In this document: positions 26,208 to 35,900 of the stretch, piece by piece
How the letters are laid out: every line of letters begins with the position of its first letter
Position numbering within the stretch: position 1 is the stretch's first letter
From: Enterocloster hominis (ex Liu et al. 2021)
Lineage (GTDB): Bacteria; Bacillota; Clostridia; Lachnospirales; Lachnospiraceae
Assembly: GCA_014385265.1 (NCBI GenBank)
Contig: JACRTJ010000018.1
Coordinates: forward strand, 186,001-250,000
Direction: 5' to 3'
DNA: 64,000 bases
The notes under the pieces: model-generated
Databases searched by the model: none
The model's input: only the letters and a program-made list of their open reading frames with translations
Told to the model about the DNA's origin: nothing
Made by a program: the position numbers and the translations under genes

Positions 26208-27225
26208 TGTGCCGGAAAAAGAGGGCTCCAGCGTGATCTGCAGCCGGGTACGGCTGGTGAGGAACTGGAGGGAATATCCTTTTCCGGGAAAGATGACAAA
26301 GGAACAGAGCGTGGAAATGACGGGAAGGCTCATGAACGGCGTGAAGGAGTCTGGGGCCTTTTCCGGCAGCCGCAGCCGCTATTTATATCTGGACCGGATC
26401 CCGGACCTGGAGCGGACGGCGCTTTTAGAGCGCAGGGCCATAAGCCGCGGGGTCTCAAAGAAAAAGGCGGCCGCAGGCCTGGTCTTATCTGAGGATGAGC
26501 GGCTGGGGATCACCATAAACGGCGACGACCACATCCGGATCCAGGCAGTGGAAAAGGGAGCCGCCCTGACAGAGTGCTACCGGCGGGCCGACCAGATGGA
26601 GGAGCTTCTGGGCAGCCGGTTTGAATATTCTTTTGATGAAAAATACGGATATCTGACGTCGTTTCCCACCAGCGTGGGAACGGGGCTCAGGGTGTCGGTG
26701 GTCCTGCACCTGCCGGCCCTTTCCAGGCGGAAGAATTTTAACAGCCTTACCTCAGACATGGGGCGTTTCGGGACCCTGGTCCGGGGCCTTTACGGAGAGG
26801 GGGAGGAAAATCCCGGCTCTCTTTACCAGATCTCCAACCAGAAGACCCTGGGCCAGACGGAAAAGGAGATCGTGGACCTGGTGGCCAAAGCGGCGGCAGA
26901 GCTGGACGCCCAGGAACGGCGGCTCCGGCGGACTGCCATGGGCCAGAGGCCGGTGGCCTGCGCAGACGAGGCGTATAAATCCTATGGAGTGTTAAAATAT
27001 GCCAGAAGGCTGACCAGAAAGGACGCCATGGAATTTTTATCCCAGATCATGGCGGGAGCTGCCGACGGGATACTGAAAATGAAGGAGCCATGCTCCGTCT
27101 ATGGGCTCATGCTGGGGATCCAGCCGGCGAATCTTTTAAGCCAGGCAGAGAGACCCTTGAGCCGTGAGGAGCTGGATGCGGCACGGGCAGACTTTTTAAG
27201 GGCCCGTCTGCCGGAAATCATCTGA
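26191..27225 (+). CDS. mcsB: Protein arginine kinase McsB
   Basis: McsB phosphorylates arginines on damaged proteins, marking them for ClpC-ClpP. The 344-residue protein is an ATP:guanido phosphotransferase with family motifs VICSRVRLVRNW near the start, LGITINGDDHIRIQ and LTSFPTSVGTGLRVSVVLHL. Near the C-terminus ELDAARADFL retains D-x-x-R-A of the RDxxRA phosphoarginine-sensing motif, but with Leu in the first Arg position. The ATG lies inside mcsA, so the two are coupled. Confidence 0.93.
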   Translation: MEKWFDVPEKEGSSVICSRVRLVRNWREYPFPGKMTKEQSVEMTGRLMNGVKESGAFSGSRSRYLYLDRIPDLERTALLERRAISRGVSKKKAAAGLVLSEDERLGITINGDDHIRIQAVEKGAALTECYRRADQMEELLGSRFEYSFDEKYGYLTSFPTSVGTGLRVSVVLHLPALSRRKNFNSLTSDMGRFGTLVRGLYGEGEENPGSLYQISNQKTLGQTEKEIVDLVAKAAAELDAQERRLRRTAMGQRPVACADEAYKSYGVLKYARRLTRKDAMEFLSQIMAGAADGILKMKEPCSVYGLMLGIQPANLLSQAERPLSREELDAARADFLRARLPEII

Positions 27226-27247
27226 CAGGAGGAATGAAAGGAACTTT

Positions 27248-29731
27248 ATGGAGCGATATACAGAGAAAGCAAAGGAGGCCCTGATCCTGGCTGCGGAGGC
27301 CGCAGAGGAAACGGGTTCCCGGACTGTGGGAACCGAGCATATCCTGGTGGGACTCATGAAGGAGGGCACGGGAACGGCAGCCAGGGTCCTGGAGGCCGGA
27401 GACGTGAAGCTGGAGCGGGTCCTGGAGCTGGAGAAGAAGCTGGTGTCCTCCAGCCAGCCCACCCAGATCCGTGACCGGGAGGGCTATACGCCCATTGCCA
27501 GGAAGGTGCTGGAAAACAGTTACAGGGAGGCGGTCCGCTTCCATGCCCCGCTCATCGGAACGGAGCATATCCTTATGGCAATGCTAAAGCAGACGGACTG
27601 TGTGGCTGTGCGGCTTTTAAATACATTAAACATCAATATCCAGAGGCTTTATATCGACCTTCTGTCCGCCATGGGAGAAGAAGGAGCCGCCGGCCGTGAG
27701 GAGCTGGTCCAGGGCCGGAGCGGAAGGGATGGAAAGGCAGATACGCCGGTGCTGGACGAATACAGCCGGGATCTTACAAAGCTGGCAGCAGAGGGAAAGC
27801 TGGATCCAGTCATCGGAAGAGAGCATGAGATCGGCCGGGTGATCCAGATCTTAAGCCGCAGGACGAAAAATAACCCCTGCCTCATCGGAGAGCCAGGCGT
27901 GGGAAAGACGGCGGTGACCGAGGGCCTGGCCCAGATGATCGCAGCCGGGGATGTGCCGGATACCATCCGGGGAAAGCGGGTGGTGATCCTGGACCTTTCC
28001 GGCATGGTGGCCGGTTCCAAATACCGGGGAGAATTTGAGGAACGGATCAAAAATGTGCTGAACGAGGTGCGGGAAGCGGGAAATGTGCTTCTGTTCATCG
28101 ACGAGATCCATACCATCATCGGCGCAGGCGGCGCAGAGGGGGCCCTGGACGCCTCCAATATCTTAAAGCCGTCCCTGGCCCGGGGAGAGCTCCAGCTGAT
28201 CGGAGCCACCACCATCGAGGAATACCGGAAGTATATCGAAAAGGACCCGGCCCTGGAGCGCCGGTTCCAGCCGGTGACCGTGGAGGAGCCCACAGAGGAG
28301 GAGGCTGTGGCCATCTTAAAAGGCCTGCGCCCCAGGTATGAGGAGCACCACCGCGTGACCATCACCGACGCCGCCCTGACAGCGGCCGTCCGCCTGTCCT
28401 CCCGGTATATCAACGACCGGTTCCTGCCGGATAAGGCCATCGATCTGATCGACGAGGCCTCCTCCAAGGTGCGGCTTTCGGTTTTTGTGGAGCCCAGAGG
28501 CGTAAAGGAGCTGGAGGCAGAGATCAGGGAGCTGGAAAAGGCCAAGGAGGAGGCCATCCGGTCCGAGGCCTATGAGGAAGCGGGAGAAATAAAGAAAAAG
28601 CAGGAAAAGAAGCGGGAGAAGATCGGGAAGCTCCGGGAAAAGTGGGAGGAGGAGAAAAACTCCAGGCCCCTTTTCGTGGACGAGGAGGAGATCGCGGACG
28701 TGGTCTCCGGCTGGACGAAGATCCCCGTGAGCAAGCTGAAGGAGGAAGAGACAGAGCGCCTCTTAAAGCTGGAGTCGATCCTCCATGAGCGGGTGGTGGG
28801 CCAGGAGGAGGCTGTGACCGCCGTTTCCAAAGCCATCCGGCGGGGGAGAGTGGGCCTTAAGGATCCCAGACGGCCCATCGGCTCCTTCCTATTCCTGGGA
28901 CCCACCGGCGTCGGGAAAACAGAGCTCTGCAAGGCTCTGGCCGAGGCCATGTTCGGGACAGAAAATGCCCTGATCCGGGTGGACATGTCCGAATATATGG
29001 AAAAGCACAGCGTATCCAAGATGATCGGCTCCCCGCCAGGCTATGTGGGCTATGAGGGAGGCGGACAGCTGAGCGAAAAGGTGCGGAGGAATCCCTATTC
29101 AGTGATCCTTTTTGATGAGGTGGAAAAAGCCCATCCCGACGTGTTCAATATCCTTCTCCAGGTGCTGGACGACGGCCATATCACCGACTCCCAGGGCCAT
29201 AAGATCGATTTTAAGAATACCATCGTGATCATGACCTCCAACGCCGGAGCGGAGAATATCATCGCTCCCAGACACCTGGGCTTCACCTCCCAGGATGATG
29301 AAAAGGCCAGGTATACCAGGATGAAAACGGGGGTCATGGATGAGGTAAAGCGGCTGTTCAAGCCGGAGTTTTTAAACAGGATCGACGAGATCATCGTGTT
29401 CCATCCCCTCAGTAAGACCCATATGAAGGAGATCGTTTCCATTATGTTGAATACCGTCGGAAAGCGGACGAAGCAGCAGATGTCCATCCGCTTAAACGCC
29501 GGGGAGGACGTGAAGGATTTCCTGGTGGAAAAGGGCTATGATGAAAAATACGGGGCAAGGCCCCTGCGGCGCACCATCCAGAACCTGGTGGAGGATAAGC
29601 TGGCGGAGGCCGTCCTGGAAGGAAGGGTAAGAGAGGGAGATTCGGTGAAGCTCCTCTTAAAGGACGGACAGCTTAAATTTTCTGCCAGGCACCCACAAAC
29701 TGCTAGAAAACAGGATGGGGTTGTGGTATGA
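27248..29731 (+). CDS. clpC: ATP-dependent Clp protease ATPase subunit ClpC
   Basis: The 827-residue AAA+ unfoldase has an N-terminal repeat domain (1-140) that receives arginine-phosphorylated substrates, a first ATPase ring (Walker A GEPGVGKT, Walker B VLLFIDEIHT), a coiled M domain with a UVR-type motif (EAIRSEAYEEAGEIKKKQEK) and a second ring (GPTGVGKTEL; VILFDEVEKA). Length and order are standard for ClpC. The ClpP-contact loop appears as LGF in the second ring region. It is the fourth gene of the stress operon, 22 bases after mcsB. Confidence 0.95.
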   Translation: MERYTEKAKEALILAAEAAEETGSRTVGTEHILVGLMKEGTGTAARVLEAGDVKLERVLELEKKLVSSSQPTQIRDREGYTPIARKVLENSYREAVRFHAPLIGTEHILMAMLKQTDCVAVRLLNTLNINIQRLYIDLLSAMGEEGAAGREELVQGRSGRDGKADTPVLDEYSRDLTKLAAEGKLDPVIGREHEIGRVIQILSRRTKNNPCLIGEPGVGKTAVTEGLAQMIAAGDVPDTIRGKRVVILDLSGMVAGSKYRGEFEERIKNVLNEVREAGNVLLFIDEIHTIIGAGGAEGALDASNILKPSLARGELQLIGATTIEEYRKYIEKDPALERRFQPVTVEEPTEEEAVAILKGLRPRYEEHHRVTITDAALTAAVRLSSRYINDRFLPDKAIDLIDEASSKVRLSVFVEPRGVKELEAEIRELEKAKEEAIRSEAYEEAGEIKKKQEKKREKIGKLREKWEEEKNSRPLFVDEEEIADVVSGWTKIPVSKLKEEETERLLKLESILHERVVGQEEAVTAVSKAIRRGRVGLKDPRRPIGSFLFLGPTGVGKTELCKALAEAMFGTENALIRVDMSEYMEKHSVSKMIGSPPGYVGYEGGGQLSEKVRRNPYSVILFDEVEKAHPDVFNILLQVLDDGHITDSQGHKIDFKNTIVIMTSNAGAENIIAPRHLGFTSQDDEKARYTRMKTGVMDEVKRLFKPEFLNRIDEIIVFHPLSKTHMKEIVSIMLNTVGKRTKQQMSIRLNAGEDVKDFLVEKGYDEKYGARPLRRTIQNLVEDKLAEAVLEGRVREGDSVKLLLKDGQLKFSARHPQTARKQDGVVV

Positions 29732-29803
29732 TAAAAGTGATCAGAAAAGGATCATAAAAGACCGCAGAAGTTTTAGGAAATACACAAAAGGAGACTAAGT
29801 ATT

Positions 29804-30217
29804 ATGTCAGTGATCAATGAATTAATCCGTACAGAAGAGAATGGGAACATCAGCTTTGGCAATTATTCCCTGGACGTGAAATCCAAAGCCGAGGATTTCG
29901 AGCATGACGGAGATCTTTATAAAGTAAAGACCTTTAAGGAGATCACAAAACTGGAGCGCAACGGCATGTTCGTATACGAGTCTGTTCCGGGAACTGCAGT
30001 GACCGATTTTTCCGTAAAGGACACAGAGGTATCCTTTAAGGTGGAGGGAACAGAGGACGCCCAGATCACGATCCAGCTGGAAGACGACATGGAATATGAG
30101 GTGTTTGAGGACGGTGCGGCCATCGGCGGCATGAAGACCAACATGAGCGGAAAGCTGAGCCTTTCCGTGGAGCTTTCCGAGGGAAAGGCCGTGGAAGTGA
30201 AAGTGATCCGGAAGTAA
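29804..30217 (+). CDS. Conserved protein of unknown function between clpC and radA
   Basis: A 137-residue soluble protein, rich in Glu/Asp and beta-strand-forming residues (FSVKDTEVSFKVEGTEDAQI), with no signal peptide. ATG follows AAAGGAGACTAAGTATT. Proteins like this are carried in Lachnospiraceae genomes under misleading enzyme labels; I see no catalytic motif. Its place in the clpC-radA block hints at a stress or proteostasis role, which is inference from position. Confidence 0.7.
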   Translation: MSVINELIRTEENGNISFGNYSLDVKSKAEDFEHDGDLYKVKTFKEITKLERNGMFVYESVPGTAVTDFSVKDTEVSFKVEGTEDAQITIQLEDDMEYEVFEDGAAIGGMKTNMSGKLSLSVELSEGKAVEVKVIRK

Positions 30218-30239
30218 GCAGGAAAGAAAGGATATTATA

Positions 30240-31676
30240 GTGGCAAAAGCAAAGACAGGAACAGTATTTTTCTGTAAGGAATGCGGCTATGAATCCGGTA
30301 AGTGGATGGGGCAGTGCCCGGCGTGTAAGGAGTGGAATACCTTTGTGGAGGAGCCTGTGGTCTCGGAACGGAGATCCCAGGGAGCCGAAAGGGTCCGCGT
30401 CCCAGGCCGGGGCACTGCCCCTGTCCATATCTCGGATATTTCCCTGGAGGAGCAGGACCGGACGGCCACCGGCTTTGGGGAGCTGGACCGGGTCTTAGGG
30501 AGCGGGATCGTCCGGGGAAGCCTGGTGTTAGTGGGCGGAGATCCCGGGATCGGAAAATCCACCCTTTTACTCCAGGTTTGCCGGAATCTGTCCATGGTCG
30601 GAAAAAAGGTCCTCTATATTTCCGGGGAGGAGTCCTTAAAGCAGATCAAGATGCGGGCCAACCGGATCGGTACGATCACCGGGGAGCTTCTGTTCCTCTG
30701 TGAGACCAATCTGGATCTGGTCCGGGGGGCCATTGAAAACGAAAAGCCGGACGTGGTGATCATTGACTCCATCCAGACCATGTACCGGGAGGATATTTCC
30801 TCCGCCCCCGGAAGCGTCAGCCAGGTACGGGAATCCACAAACCTGCTGATGCAGACCGCCAAAGGGCTGGGGATCACCATTTTCATCGTGGGCCATGTGA
30901 CCAAGGAGGGCGTGGTAGCCGGTCCCAGGGTCCTGGAGCATATGGTGGATACGGTGCTGTATTTTGAGGGAGACAGGAACGATTCCTACCGGATCTTAAG
31001 GGCTGTGAAGAACCGGTTCGGCTCCACCAACGAGATCGGCGTGTTTGAGATGCAGGAAAAGGGACTGGAGGAAGTGAAAAATCCGTCGGAGATGCTGATC
31101 TCCGGCCGGCCCAGGGAGGCCTCCGGGGCTGTGGTGGCCTGCTCTCTGGAGGGGACCAGGCCCATTCTCCTGGAGGTCCAGGCGCTGGTGACGGCCAGCA
31201 GTTTCGGAATGGCCAGGAGAACGGCCAACGGCGTGGATTATAACCGGATCAATATTTTACTGGCGATCCTGGAAAAACGGTGCGGCTACGCTATGAGCCG
31301 GTACGACGCTTATGTAAACATCGCCGGCGGCATGAAGATGAATGAGCCGGCCCTGGATCTGGCTGTGGTCATGGCCCTGGTGTCCAGCTTCAAGAACCGG
31401 GAGGTGGATCCGGGCATGCTGATCTTTGGAGAGGTGGGCCTTTCCGGCGAGGTCCGGGCCGTTTCCCAGGCCGGGCAGCGGGTGGCGGAGGCTGTGAAAA
31501 TGGGCTTTACGGCCTGTGTGCTTCCCAGGGCCAACCTGGAGAAGCTCCGGGGTGAAAAACGGATCCGGCTCATTGGAGTGGAGAATGTACGGGAGGCCAT
31601 CGAGGGGGTATTTTCTTCTTCCCCGGCTTCCCATACGGATGAGCTCCCGTTCCAGTCGGTGCCCAGCCGCACATAA
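30240..31676 (+). CDS. radA: DNA repair protein RadA
   Basis: RadA is a RecA-like branch-migration helicase used in recombination repair. The 478-residue protein has the N-terminal zinc finger (C12-x2-C15, C26-x2-C29), Walker A GGDPGIGKST, the family motif VKNRFGSTNE and a C-terminal Lon-protease-like domain without the protease residues. The start is GTG at 30240 after GAAAGGATATTATA. Its linkage to mcsB-clpC is conserved in Firmicutes. Confidence 0.95.
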   Translation: MAKAKTGTVFFCKECGYESGKWMGQCPACKEWNTFVEEPVVSERRSQGAERVRVPGRGTAPVHISDISLEEQDRTATGFGELDRVLGSGIVRGSLVLVGGDPGIGKSTLLLQVCRNLSMVGKKVLYISGEESLKQIKMRANRIGTITGELLFLCETNLDLVRGAIENEKPDVVIIDSIQTMYREDISSAPGSVSQVRESTNLLMQTAKGLGITIFIVGHVTKEGVVAGPRVLEHMVDTVLYFEGDRNDSYRILRAVKNRFGSTNEIGVFEMQEKGLEEVKNPSEMLISGRPREASGAVVACSLEGTRPILLEVQALVTASSFGMARRTANGVDYNRINILLAILEKRCGYAMSRYDAYVNIAGGMKMNEPALDLAVVMALVSSFKNREVDPGMLIFGEVGLSGEVRAVSQAGQRVAEAVKMGFTACVLPRANLEKLRGEKRIRLIGVENVREAIEGVFSSSPASHTDELPFQSVPSRT

Positions 31677-31738
31677 GGCAGCTGGAACACGGCTTCAGGA
31701 TCGGCGGATCGCCAGGAGGAAAAGAGGAGGAATATGAA

Positions 31739-32383
31739 ATGAAAGTGATCGATCTGACCCATACGATCCGGGAGGATATGCCGGTCTATCCGGGGACGGA
31801 AACGCCGGGGCTTTCACCGGCCAGCAGCTATGAAAAGGATGGATTTAAGGAAACGCTTCTCCATATGTATTCCCACACGGGAACCCATATGGATCCGCCG
31901 GCCCATCTATATGAGGGACGGACGACCCTGGACCAGTTCCCTGCGGACCAGTTTGTGGGACAGGCGCTGGTGATCGACTGCCGGGACCTTGCGGAGGGAG
32001 ATGCAATTACCATGGACCGCGTCCGGAGATACGGGGCCCTGGCAGAGGAGGCGGATTTCCTGCTTTTTAATCTGGGATGGGATAAGCGCTGGGGAACAGA
32101 GGCGTATTTTGGAAATTATCCATGTGTGGATGATGAGGTCCTGGATCACATTATAAAGGGGCATTACAAGGGGATCGGATTCGATGTGATCGGACTGGAT
32201 CCCATGGACGATGCAGACCTGCCCCGCCATAAAAAGCTGTTTAAGGACTGTGAGATCGTGAACATTGAGAATCTTAAGGATCTGGAGCTTTGCGGAGAGG
32301 GACTCTTCTGGTTTGCCTGTTTTCCGATGAAGATCGAAAACAGCGATGGAGCGCCGGCCAGGGCCGTGGCCTGGATCGAATAA
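31739..32383 (+). CDS. Cyclase family protein (kynurenine formamidase-like metal hydrolase)
   Basis: The 214-residue protein shows the family metal motif HTGTHMDPPAH (HxGTHxDxPxH), followed by the conserved VIDCRDL strand. Members hydrolyse N-formylkynurenine, isatin or related amides; the substrate here is unknown and no tryptophan catabolic gene is nearby. ATG 31739 is preceded by AGAGGAGG at 8 bases; an ATG at 31734 runs into an immediate stop. It converges with the HPr-like gene. Confidence 0.85.
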   Translation: MKVIDLTHTIREDMPVYPGTETPGLSPASSYEKDGFKETLLHMYSHTGTHMDPPAHLYEGRTTLDQFPADQFVGQALVIDCRDLAEGDAITMDRVRRYGALAEEADFLLFNLGWDKRWGTEAYFGNYPCVDDEVLDHIIKGHYKGIGFDVIGLDPMDDADLPRHKKLFKDCEIVNIENLKDLELCGEGLFWFACFPMKIENSDGAPARAVAWIE

Positions 32384-32432
32384 AAAATGGGGCTGCCGCC
32401 AGGGGACGAAAATGTCCTTTGGCAGCAGCCCC
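32382..32432 (-). terminator. Terminator of the HPr-like gene
   Basis: GGGGCTGCCGCCAGGGGAC (32389-32407) pairs with GTCCTTTGGCAGCAGCCCC (32414-32432). On the minus strand the stem is followed by ATTTTTTA, so it mainly terminates the HPr-like gene; it overlaps the cyclase stop codon. Confidence 0.8.
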
Positions 32433-32457
32433 GGTGTGTTTCCGGCCTGCGGGATCT

Positions 32458-32706
32458 TTATGCCACAGCGTGGACCTTTGCCGCGTCGTGGTCGTCCAGA
32501 AATTCCTCAAAGCCAGGATTTTCTCCGCTAAATTCCACAGTGAGGACCTTTGTAAAGTCCAGGCTGAGGACTCCAAGGATGGATTTTGCATCGATGATCA
32601 CACGGTTGTAGAAAATATTAATATCGAAATCACACTCACTGGCTCTGGCTACAAAGTCCTTTGCTTCAGCGATGGTAGAGATCCGGATCTTTCTCTGCGT
32701 CATCAT
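32458..32706 (-). CDS. HPr-like protein lacking the active-site histidine
   Basis: The 82-residue protein has the HPr fold length and the regulatory-serine region DAKSILGVLSL (compare NAKSIMGVMSL), but where HPr has the phosphorylatable His15 (GxHARP) it reads ISTIAEAKDFV, with no His. It therefore cannot pass phosphate in the PTS; a Ser46-type regulatory or binding role, like Crh of Bacillus (which also lacks His15), is likely. AAAGGAG precedes ATG 32706. It has its own promoter and terminator. Confidence 0.8.
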   Translation of the reverse strand: MMTQRKIRISTIAEAKDFVARASECDFDINIFYNRVIIDAKSILGVLSLDFTKVLTVEFSGENPGFEEFLDDHDAAKVHAVA

Positions 32707-32757
32707 GGGTATCACTCCTTTAAAAATAAATGCTATTGATTTTCCGTGTTCATTTCC

Positions 32758-32786
32758 TTTATATCATTTGTTATTTCAATAGTCAA
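32758..32786 (-). promoter_or_regulatory. Promoter of the HPr-like gene
   Basis: Minus strand TTGACT (32786-32781), 17-base spacer, TATAAA (32763-32758), about 50 bases before the gene. Confidence 0.8.
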
Positions 32787-32916
32787 CCGACAAAATCTAC
32801 TAGTTTTTTTGCTTTTTCCGGGTTTTTCTGTGGCTTTTCTCCAAAAGAGGGGGTTTTCCAGGGGGCGGAGCTGGGAATTCTCTGTAAAAAGGCTGGAATC
32901 GCACATGAAAGCATTG

Positions 32917-32922
32917 TATAAT
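32917..32922 (+). promoter_or_regulatory. -10 element of the poly-G surface-protein gene
   Basis: A perfect TATAAT; the -35 position 17 bases upstream reads TGGAAT, which is weak. Transcription would start near 32929, just before the leader hairpin. Confidence 0.55.
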
Positions 32923-32934
32923 GAATGATATCAG

Positions 32935-32965
32935 GCATCAAACAGCCAGTGCTGCTGTTTGATGC
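32935..32965 (+). promoter_or_regulatory. Perfect 12-bp inverted repeat in the leader
   Basis: GCATCAAACAGC (32935-32946) pairs perfectly with GCTGTTTGATGC (32954-32965) around 7 bases, between the -10 and the ribosome binding site (GAGGGAAG). It is followed by A, not T, so it is not a terminator on this strand; it could stabilise the mRNA 5' end or be an operator. Confidence 0.65.
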
Positions 32966-32990
32966 TGTAAAAAAGAAAGAGGGAAGCGAT

Positions 32991-35900
32991 ATGAGAAAGT
33001 ACAAAAAAACGCTGGCACTGTGTCTGGCGGCCCTTCTGGCACTGGAATTTTCCGGGGGGGGGGGGGAGTAGGCAGGCACTAACTGCCCTGGCACAGCCTG
33101 CTGAGTCTGGTGCAGCGCCGGAAAGGAAAATGGTATCTGGCAGCCCAGATGCAGTGCGGACGGTTACCGGTTCCAACGCTGGAAAGCAGGCGGCAGCCGC
33201 AGAAGAACCGTATGTGGTTGGGGAGACGGCTTTTGCGACTTTAGCAGAGGCGCTGGAGGCAGTGACGGAGGAGAAAGCGGAGATCGTCCTGCAGGCCGAT
33301 GCAGAGGAAACAGAAAAGGTCAATATTGAAAAGACTGTGACCATCTGTTTAAATGGTCATAACATAAGCCTGGCTTCTGGAAAAAACATTATAATCGGCT
33401 CGGGTGCTGCGGTTATAATACAGGGAGATGGGCAGCAAGGGACGGATGGCAAAGTTGCAGGCAATATTACCGCATATGCCGGAACGGCCCTGACAGTCGA
33501 AAATTGTACTGTCGAAGGTCAGCTGACTGCACATGGCAGTTCGACAGTCACAGATAGTCTGGTCACCAGTACCAAATCCCCTGCGTTCACGGTGAATAAT
33601 CAGAATGCAGCGGTGAAGCTGTCTGGCAGTTTGTTCTTGTTTACCGGAACACCATCGGGCAGCGGCGTTGCAAGTGCCGTAAAATTTGGTGCGGCGGATA
33701 CAGTTAAAATGGAAGGCTGTACGGTCCAGGGTCCGAGGGAAGGGATTTATTTCAGCGGGGCCGTTCGTGAGGCAGTCATAGATGGCTGCGCAATTCAGGG
33801 TGCCAACAAGGAGGGAATCTCTTTCTATGGCCTGGAAGCGGGGAATACGGTTACAGTGACAAATTCCCTGGTATCATCCGAGGAAGGAAATGCTGTTTCT
33901 GCCAGCTGGAATATGGATAAGACGGCAGTGATCGCTCTGGGCGAAGGGAATACGGTTTCCGGAAGGATCAGCCTGCCGGGAAATACAGACGAGGATTATC
34001 GTTATCAGTTCCAGGTGACCGGTGGGCAGTTTGATCACTCTGGGGAAGAGGATCTGTTTTATAATCCGAATCAGGCAGGGGGACACACGGAACTGATGAA
34101 CCGGCTTTTCATTACCGGAGGACGCTTTAAGAAGGATGTGAGCCTGTTCCTAAAACCAGAATATGCGTGCATAAAGGGCCAGGATGACGAGGCGTATCCA
34201 TATGAGGTAGTGGCAAGCTCCGGCAGCGGACCCGTATTTACATTGGACGGGGCGGGAAAAACCGCATACGGAAGCCTGGCTGAGGCGGTTGAGGCCAATC
34301 CAGGGGGAACGCTTTATCTGGGAGCAGACGTCACCCTTGGCACGGAAGAAATCCGGGGCGTCACCTTAAAATCCTCCGGCGGTTCTCTCCGTTTTGATGG
34401 GACACTGGAAGAATTTTTGGAAAAAGGAGCCATTGCCGATGGACTTTCGGTTATCTGCGGGGAAGAGACATTTGATGCCGTCCGGACAGAAGAAGGAAAA
34501 CTGACGGCTGGCTCCGGGTTTAACAGGGAGAATGATTCCCGGTATGAAGAACTCCTGGCAGACGGATACATTTTCCTGGCAGACAGGGAATCATATGAAG
34601 TCCGTTCGGAGAGTGGCTGTGCGGCGAAGATTGGAAAACTGGGGTATTCCTATCTTGCCGGGGCAAAAAGCGCGGCTGTGGATAATGACAGCGAACAGGC
34701 CCAGGTGAATGACGTAATTGTCATGTTAAAGCCATATATGTCCCCGGTGATCATCGACCAGCCATACAGCTGCTTTACCATTGATCTGAATGGACAGTGC
34801 ATTGGAGATGCGGAAGAGAAGAAGCCGGACAACGGAATCCTGATTGATGCGGACCATGTGGATGTGACCATTAAAAATGGTTCTGTCTATGGGAAAAAGT
34901 TTGGGATCGTCACCAATGGAGCCCGGACGGATGTGACGCTTACGGCCAGGAATGTAAATGCAGCTTCAGATCAGACCGCCTATTATCTCCCGGCGGCTGG
35001 AAAGACTGTTATCACCGGAGGGAGCGCCGAAGGCAGGACAGGCATTGAGGTGCGCGGCGGTACGCTCCAGGCAAAGGGTACGGCGATCACTGGAAATGGA
35101 GAGTTTGAGGAAACTCCTAATGAGAACGGAACAACGACGTATGGCGTTGGTGTGGCGATCGTCCAGCATGTGACCAGACATGATATGGAGATCACTTTGG
35201 AGGACTGCACGGTGAGCGGTACGAAAAATGCCGTCCGCCAGAAGGATCTTCAGAATAATGGTACGGATAATGTGAAAATTTCCATTACTGGCGGCAGCTA
35301 TACCGCAGACGGAGGAGAGTCCACGGATGATAAAGGAGCGGTATACAGCGGGACCTGTACGGGATTTATCACTGGCGGAAGCTTCAGCACCGAACCGGCG
35401 GAGCCGTATCTGGCAGAAGGCTATGAAGCGGTGGAGCAGGAGGGAAGGTTTATTGTCCGTGAAAAAGCGGCGGACGGAGAAGCGCAGGATGGCACGGTGA
35501 CCCCGACAATCCACGAGAATGTTCTGCCGCAGACAGCGCCGGAGGATGAGAACGTTCCTCCGGAGAAACAGGAGGAGTACGAGCAGAGCTTTGAAGCTGC
35601 AAAAAACTCAGTCCAGAAGCTGACACAGAATCCTGCTGTAGCCGGAAATCCGGAGGCAGTAGACAACCTGGCTGCAGCTGCGGCTGCAAACGGAGCCGTA
35701 GCAGAGGATAAAAAGCTCCTTGTATCCCTGTCCCAGGAGCTGACCGGGGCAGAATTTGAAACCCTGGCGGTCAAAGATGGGAATGGGACTGTAACGGGAA
35801 TACAGGTAGTCCCAAAGAAACTGGTTTTCAGCGTGGCAGCGGGCAGCATTCTGCTGAATGAAGAGGATGAACCGATCGCCGGTTCCTGGGAGACTCTGGA

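Noticed and set aside
27649..28557. 302-codon minus frame opposite clpC
   Set aside because: Ser/Arg-rich shadow of a confidently identified AAA+ gene.
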